The notes beneath the pieces are model-generated. The model did not search any database. It was not told the DNA's origin and was given only the letters and a program-made list of their open reading frames with translations. Made by a program: the position numbers and the translations under genes. Source: Pseudomonas oryzae (GTDB lineage Bacteria > Pseudomonadota > Gammaproteobacteria > Pseudomonadales > Pseudomonadaceae). Taken from it: a DNA stretch of 64,000 nucleotides. Of this stretch, positions 61,241-64,000 are shown piece by piece. Each line of letters starts with the position of its first letter. The first letter of the stretch is position 1. The stretch is from contig NZ_LT629751.1 in assembly GCF_900104805.1 (NCBI RefSeq), positions 434,001 to 498,000 of the forward strand, given 5' to 3'.

Positions 61241-61777
61241 TTACTCGTCCGAGAGTGCAACGTTGGCGCAGCCGGGCTTGCCGGCGGCGTATTTGAGGCT
61301 GGGGTCGACCAGGGCGTCGAAGCGCTTGAGCGCCTCGGAGCCGATCAGTAGCGGGTATTGGAACGCACTGCGGTCGGTCAGGTTCACTTCGATGGTGCGT
61401 AGCGTGTTGCCCATGCAGACATCCAGCTCGATCACCGGCCTTGCCGTGTAGGTCTTGCCTTCGTCGGGATCGAAGTCGCCGTGGCGTCGCTTGATCTTGC
61501 TGATGCGCGCCAGGGGTTTCTCGATCGGTTCGGTGCCTTCGGCGTCGGTGCCGAGGTTGAAGCGGACCCAGGTTTCGCCCTGGCGCTTGAAGCGCTTGAT
61601 GTTGTGCGCGCTGAGCGAGGCGGTCTTGGCGCCGGTATCGAGCTTGGCCGGCACGACGCTGCCCAGCTCTTGCAGGCGGACATATTCGTTGAGGCCATAG
61701 ACGGTTTTTTCGGCAGCGAGGCCTGTACCGCAGGGCATCAGCAGGCTGAGGAGCAGGACAGTGGGTTTGAGTCTCAT
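61241..61777 (-). CDS. Exported retropepsin-like ATP-dependent zinc protease family protein
   Basis: A 178-aa protein with a signal peptide (about 1-22, MRLKPTVLLLSLLMPCGTGLA-A) and an aspartyl protease-like domain with LDTGAKTASLSAHN (DTGA retropepsin motif) and a later GSEALKRFDALVDPSL. The family name implies RimK-associated zinc protease, but the visible active motif is retropepsin-like. Start ATG 61777 fits the signal peptide; the upstream extension to 61867 does not. Confidence 0.85.
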   Translation of the reverse strand: MRLKPTVLLLSLLMPCGTGLAAEKTVYGLNEYVRLQELGSVVPAKLDTGAKTASLSAHNIKRFKRQGETWVRFNLGTDAEGTEPIEKPLARISKIKRRHGDFDPDEGKTYTARPVIELDVCMGNTLRTIEVNLTDRSAFQYPLLIGSEALKRFDALVDPSLKYAAGKPGCANVALSDE

Positions 61778-61980
61778 GGGTCCCGGGTGATGAGCCGTGG
61801 AGAAGCTGAAGAAGTGGGCGGCAGCGGGCCTGGATCGCGGGCGCGCTGGCGCTTGAGCGGCGCGCATTCTAGCACGCGGTCAATAGCCCGGCGACAACGC
61901 TCGTGGTGCCGGGCAGTCGTGTGACCGTGCTTTTTGCGGGTATAGGCAAGAACTGTGACGGGGGCACGTCGCTATAAGCA

Positions 61981-61994
61981 GATTGTCGACAATC
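61981..61994 (+). promoter_or_regulatory. Upstream operator of the propionate regulator
   Basis: GATTGTCGACAATC is a perfect 14-bp palindrome with a TGTCGACA core, lying 13 bp upstream of the regulator's -35 element. GntR/FadR-type regulators use palindromes of this kind. Confidence 0.65.
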
Positions 61995-62006
61995 GTCTAA
62001 GGGTGT

Positions 62007-62035
62007 TTGACATGTCTGAGGGTTTGCCCTAGTTT
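62007..62035 (+). promoter_or_regulatory. Promoter of the propionate regulator
   Basis: TTGACA (62007-62012) and TAGTTT (62030-62035) with a 17-bp spacer lie between two TGTCGACA sites, giving a start near 62042 and a leader of about 27 nt. Confidence 0.6.
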
Positions 62036-62056
62036 TTTCTCACTGCCACTGCTCAA

Positions 62057-62068
62057 GTGTCGACAATC
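62057..62068 (+). promoter_or_regulatory. Downstream operator abutting the regulator start codon
   Basis: GTGTCGACAATC repeats eleven of the twelve central bases of the upstream palindrome (core TGTCGACA at 62058-62065) and is immediately followed by ATG 62069. No SD is visible before the start. Confidence 0.6.
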
Positions 62069-62776
62069 ATGTCTGAAGTGCTGGAAGAAAGCCTGGTCGC
62101 CGACGACGAGTCCGCCACCCTCTCCGATCACGTGTTCCGGCGGATCCAGGCCGCCATCGTGCGCGGCGAGATCGCCCCGGGCAGCAAGATCTCCGAGCCG
62201 GAGTTGGCGCGCGCCTACGGCATCAGCCGTGGCCCGCTGCGCGAAGCCATCCGCCGTCTGGAAGGGCAGCGCCTGCTGGTGCGCGTGCCGCATGCCGGGG
62301 CGCGTGTGGTGTCGCTGACGCCCGTCGAGCTGCTCGAACTGTACGAAATCCGCGAGTCGCTGGAGGGCATGGCCTGTCGCCTGGCCGCCGAGCGCATGAG
62401 CGAGGCGGAGATCGACGAGCTGCGCCGGGTGCTGGATACCCACGAGCGCGACGAGGCGTTCAAGGCCGGACGCGGCTACTACCAGCAGGAAGGCGACTTC
62501 GACTTCCACTACCGGATCATCCAGGGCAGCGGCAACCGCACCCTCAGCAACCTGCTGTGCAACGAGCTGTACCAGCTGGTGCGCATGTACCGCATCCAGT
62601 TCTCCGCCACGCCGAACCGGCCGCACCAGGCCTTCGCCGAGCACCACCGCATTCTCGATGCCATCGCCGACCGTGACGGTGAACTGGCCGAGCTGCTGAT
62701 GCGCCGCCATATCGCGGCATCCAAGCGCAACGTCGAGCGTCACTATCGCGACGCTTTCAACCAGAACGCCAAGTAA
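62069..62776 (+). CDS. GntR/FadR-family regulator of the propionate operon
   Basis: A 235-aa protein with an N-terminal winged HTH ([24 protein letters not shown]) and a C-terminal FCD ligand domain with the metal-binding His/Asp pattern ([21 protein letters not shown]). It sits 11 nt upstream of prpB, the usual place for the GntR-type 2-methylcitrate regulator in pseudomonads. I chose ATG 62069 (MSEVLEES); a GTG at 62057 is in frame but falls within the operator. Confidence 0.9.
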   Translation: MSEVLEESLVADDESATLSDHVFRRIQAAIVRGEIAPGSKISEPELARAYGISRGPLREAIRRLEGQRLLVRVPHAGARVVSLTPVELLELYEIRESLEGMACRLAAERMSEAEIDELRRVLDTHERDEAFKAGRGYYQQEGDFDFHYRIIQGSGNRTLSNLLCNELYQLVRMYRIQFSATPNRPHQAFAEHHRILDAIADRDGELAELLMRRHIAASKRNVERHYRDAFNQNAK

Positions 62777-62787
62777 CGAGGTTTGCC

Positions 62788-63696
62788 ATGACCCAGAAGA
62801 CTCCCGGCCAGAAGTTCCGCGACGCCGTCGCCAGCGAGAATCCGCTGCAGATCGTCGGTGCCATCACTGCCTACGCGGGACGCATGGCCGAAGCCACCGG
62901 CTTCAAGGCGCTGTACATCTCCGGTGGCGGCGTGGCTGCCAACTCGCTGGGCATTCCCGACCTGGGCATCAGCACCATGGAAGACGTGCTGACCGACGCC
63001 CGTCGCCTGACCGACGCCACCACCCTGCCGGTGCTGGTCGACATCGATACCGGCTGGGGCGGCGCCTTCAACATCGCGCGCACCATACGCTCGTTCGAGA
63101 AGGTCGGCGTGGCCGCCGTGCACATCGAGGATCAGGTCGGCACCAAGCGCTGCGGCCACCGTCCGGGCAAGGAAGTGGTGAGCACCGAGGAGATGGTCGA
63201 CCGCATCAAGGCCGCCGTCGACGCCCGCCAGGACGACAGCTTCGTGATCATGGCGCGTACCGACGCCCTGGCCGGCGAGGGCCTGCAGGCCGCCATCGAC
63301 CGCGCCTGCGCCTACGTCGAGGCCGGTGCCGACATGATCTTCCCCGAGGCGATGACCGAGCTGCCGATGTACAAGCAGTTCCGCACCGCGGTGAACGTGC
63401 CGATCCTCGCCAACATCACCGAGTTCGGCCACACCCCGCTGTTCACCTGCGACGAGCTGGCCTCGGTCGACGTGGACATGGTGCTGTACTGCTGCGGCGC
63501 CTACCGCGCGATGAACGCCGCCGCGCTGAAGGTCTACCAGGCGATCCGCGAGCAGGGCACCCAGAAGAACGTGGTCGAGATCATGCAGACCCGTGCCGAT
63601 CTGTACAAATATCTCGGCTACCACGCCTACGAGGACAAGCTCGACGAGCTGTTCGCCCAGAAGAAGCAGGAAAAGATCCAACCGCGGGAATGCTAA
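62788..63696 (+). CDS. prpB: 2-Methylisocitrate lyase
   Basis: PrpB cleaves 2-methylisocitrate to pyruvate and succinate, the last step of propionate oxidation. The 302-aa product has the isocitrate-lyase-superfamily fold: [23 protein letters not shown], the catalytic KRCGH motif and the MARTDAL segment. SD GAGG precedes the ATG. Length and motifs match the family. Confidence 0.95.
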   Translation: MTQKTPGQKFRDAVASENPLQIVGAITAYAGRMAEATGFKALYISGGGVAANSLGIPDLGISTMEDVLTDARRLTDATTLPVLVDIDTGWGGAFNIARTIRSFEKVGVAAVHIEDQVGTKRCGHRPGKEVVSTEEMVDRIKAAVDARQDDSFVIMARTDALAGEGLQAAIDRACAYVEAGADMIFPEAMTELPMYKQFRTAVNVPILANITEFGHTPLFTCDELASVDVDMVLYCCGAYRAMNAAALKVYQAIREQGTQKNVVEIMQTRADLYKYLGYHAYEDKLDELFAQKKQEKIQPREC

Positions 63697-63718
63697 CTAA
63701 AGCAGCATGGAAGGATTC

Positions 63719-63738
63719 GAGTCTCCCGTTTGAGACTC
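63719..63738. repeat. Short hairpin between prpB and prpC
   Basis: GAGTCTC (63719-63725) and GAGACTC (63732-63738) form a 7-bp stem with a 6-nt loop in the 93-nt gap. There is no T-run; it may affect mRNA stability. Confidence 0.45.
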
Positions 63739-63789
63739 CTGTTGTTGGTTGCTGTATCCGTCTAAAAATTCAATAAGAGGAACAACGCA

Positions 63790-64000
63790 ATGGCTGAAGC
63801 AAAAGTACTGAGTGGCGCTGGTCTGCGCGGTCAGATCGCCGGACAGACTGCCCTGTCCACCGTCGGCAAGGAAGGTGCCGGCCTGACCTACCGCGGCTAC
63901 GACGTGCGCGAGCTGGCCAAGGACTGCCTGTTCGAGGAAGTCGCCTACCTGCTGTTCTACGGCGAGCTGCCCACCCAGGCCCAGCTGGACGCCTACCTGA
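63790..64000 (+). CDS. prpC: 2-Methylcitrate synthase, partial (runs off window)
   Basis: The first 70 codons are visible, starting MAEAKVLSGAGLRGQIAGQT. TYRGYDVRELAKDCLFEEVAYLLFYGELPT is the N-terminal part of the citrate-synthase fold in the methylcitrate synthase branch. It condenses propionyl-CoA with oxaloacetate. SD AAGAGGAAC lies before the ATG. Position after prpB confirms the assignment. Confidence 0.93.
   Translation, partial: MAEAKVLSGAGLRGQIAGQTALSTVGKEGAGLTYRGYDVRELAKDCLFEEVAYLLFYGELPTQAQLDAYL

Overview
This 64 kb window is from a Pseudomonas-type gammaproteobacterial chromosome. The DNA is GC-rich with long antisense shadow ORFs. Gene content and order match core Pseudomonas blocks: ffs-dnaX-ybaB-recR, anr-hemN, ccoGHIS with two tandem cbb3 oxidase operons, acnA-tusA, pdxB, cysH-thrH, pabB and prp. 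No transposase, integrase, tRNA, rRNA or CRISPR array was seen.

Layout. 1-6.0 kb: start of an Ala-rich exported protein, a beta-CASP metallo-hydrolase, rfaH and a lone hybrid sensor kinase, all on the minus strand. An exact ops element (the RfaH recruitment signal) lies in the leader of the metallo-hydrolase gene, directly downstream of rfaH. 6.3-9.8 kb: 4.5S RNA and the dnaX-ybaB-recR replication/repair set. 9.8-24.3 kb: an anaerobic/microaerobic respiration block with the regulator anr, hemN, oxidase assembly genes ccoGHIS plus a TauE-like protein, and two cbb3 operons. Only the first operon has ccoQ, and only the second has an Anr box. 24.3-34.8 kb: housekeeping and peripheral genes (alpha/beta hydrolase, acnA, tusA, secreted S8 protease, MATE pump, pdxB, a small conserved protein, cysH, thrH).

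34.9-49.2 kb is a complete ectoine/hydroxyectoine uptake and catabolism cluster: TRAP transporter UehABC, MocR regulator EnuR, DoeABCDX, EutABC and a DMT exporter. The binding protein and the two permease genes lie on opposite strands. 49.2-55.6 kb is a four-gene operon encoding a DUF3584-type SMC-like ATPase, two small partners and a Toprim protein resembling JetD. Its make-up recalls MksBEFG/Wadjet, but the gene order is reversed and the ATPase family differs; this is the best candidate for a poorly described system. These two clusters together separate thrH from pabB, which I recall as neighbours in P. aeruginosa, so 34.9-55.6 kb looks like an accessory insertion.

55.7-64 kb: pabB, a VCBS-like surface or secreted protein, a three-gene operon (ATP-grasp ligase-like protein, 7TM inactive transglutaminase, retropepsin-like protease), and the start of the propionate/2-methylcitrate operon (GntR regulator, prpB, partial prpC), whose regulator promoter is flanked by two copies of a TGTCGACA palindrome.

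Functions come from reading translated sequences and motifs; no database search was run.
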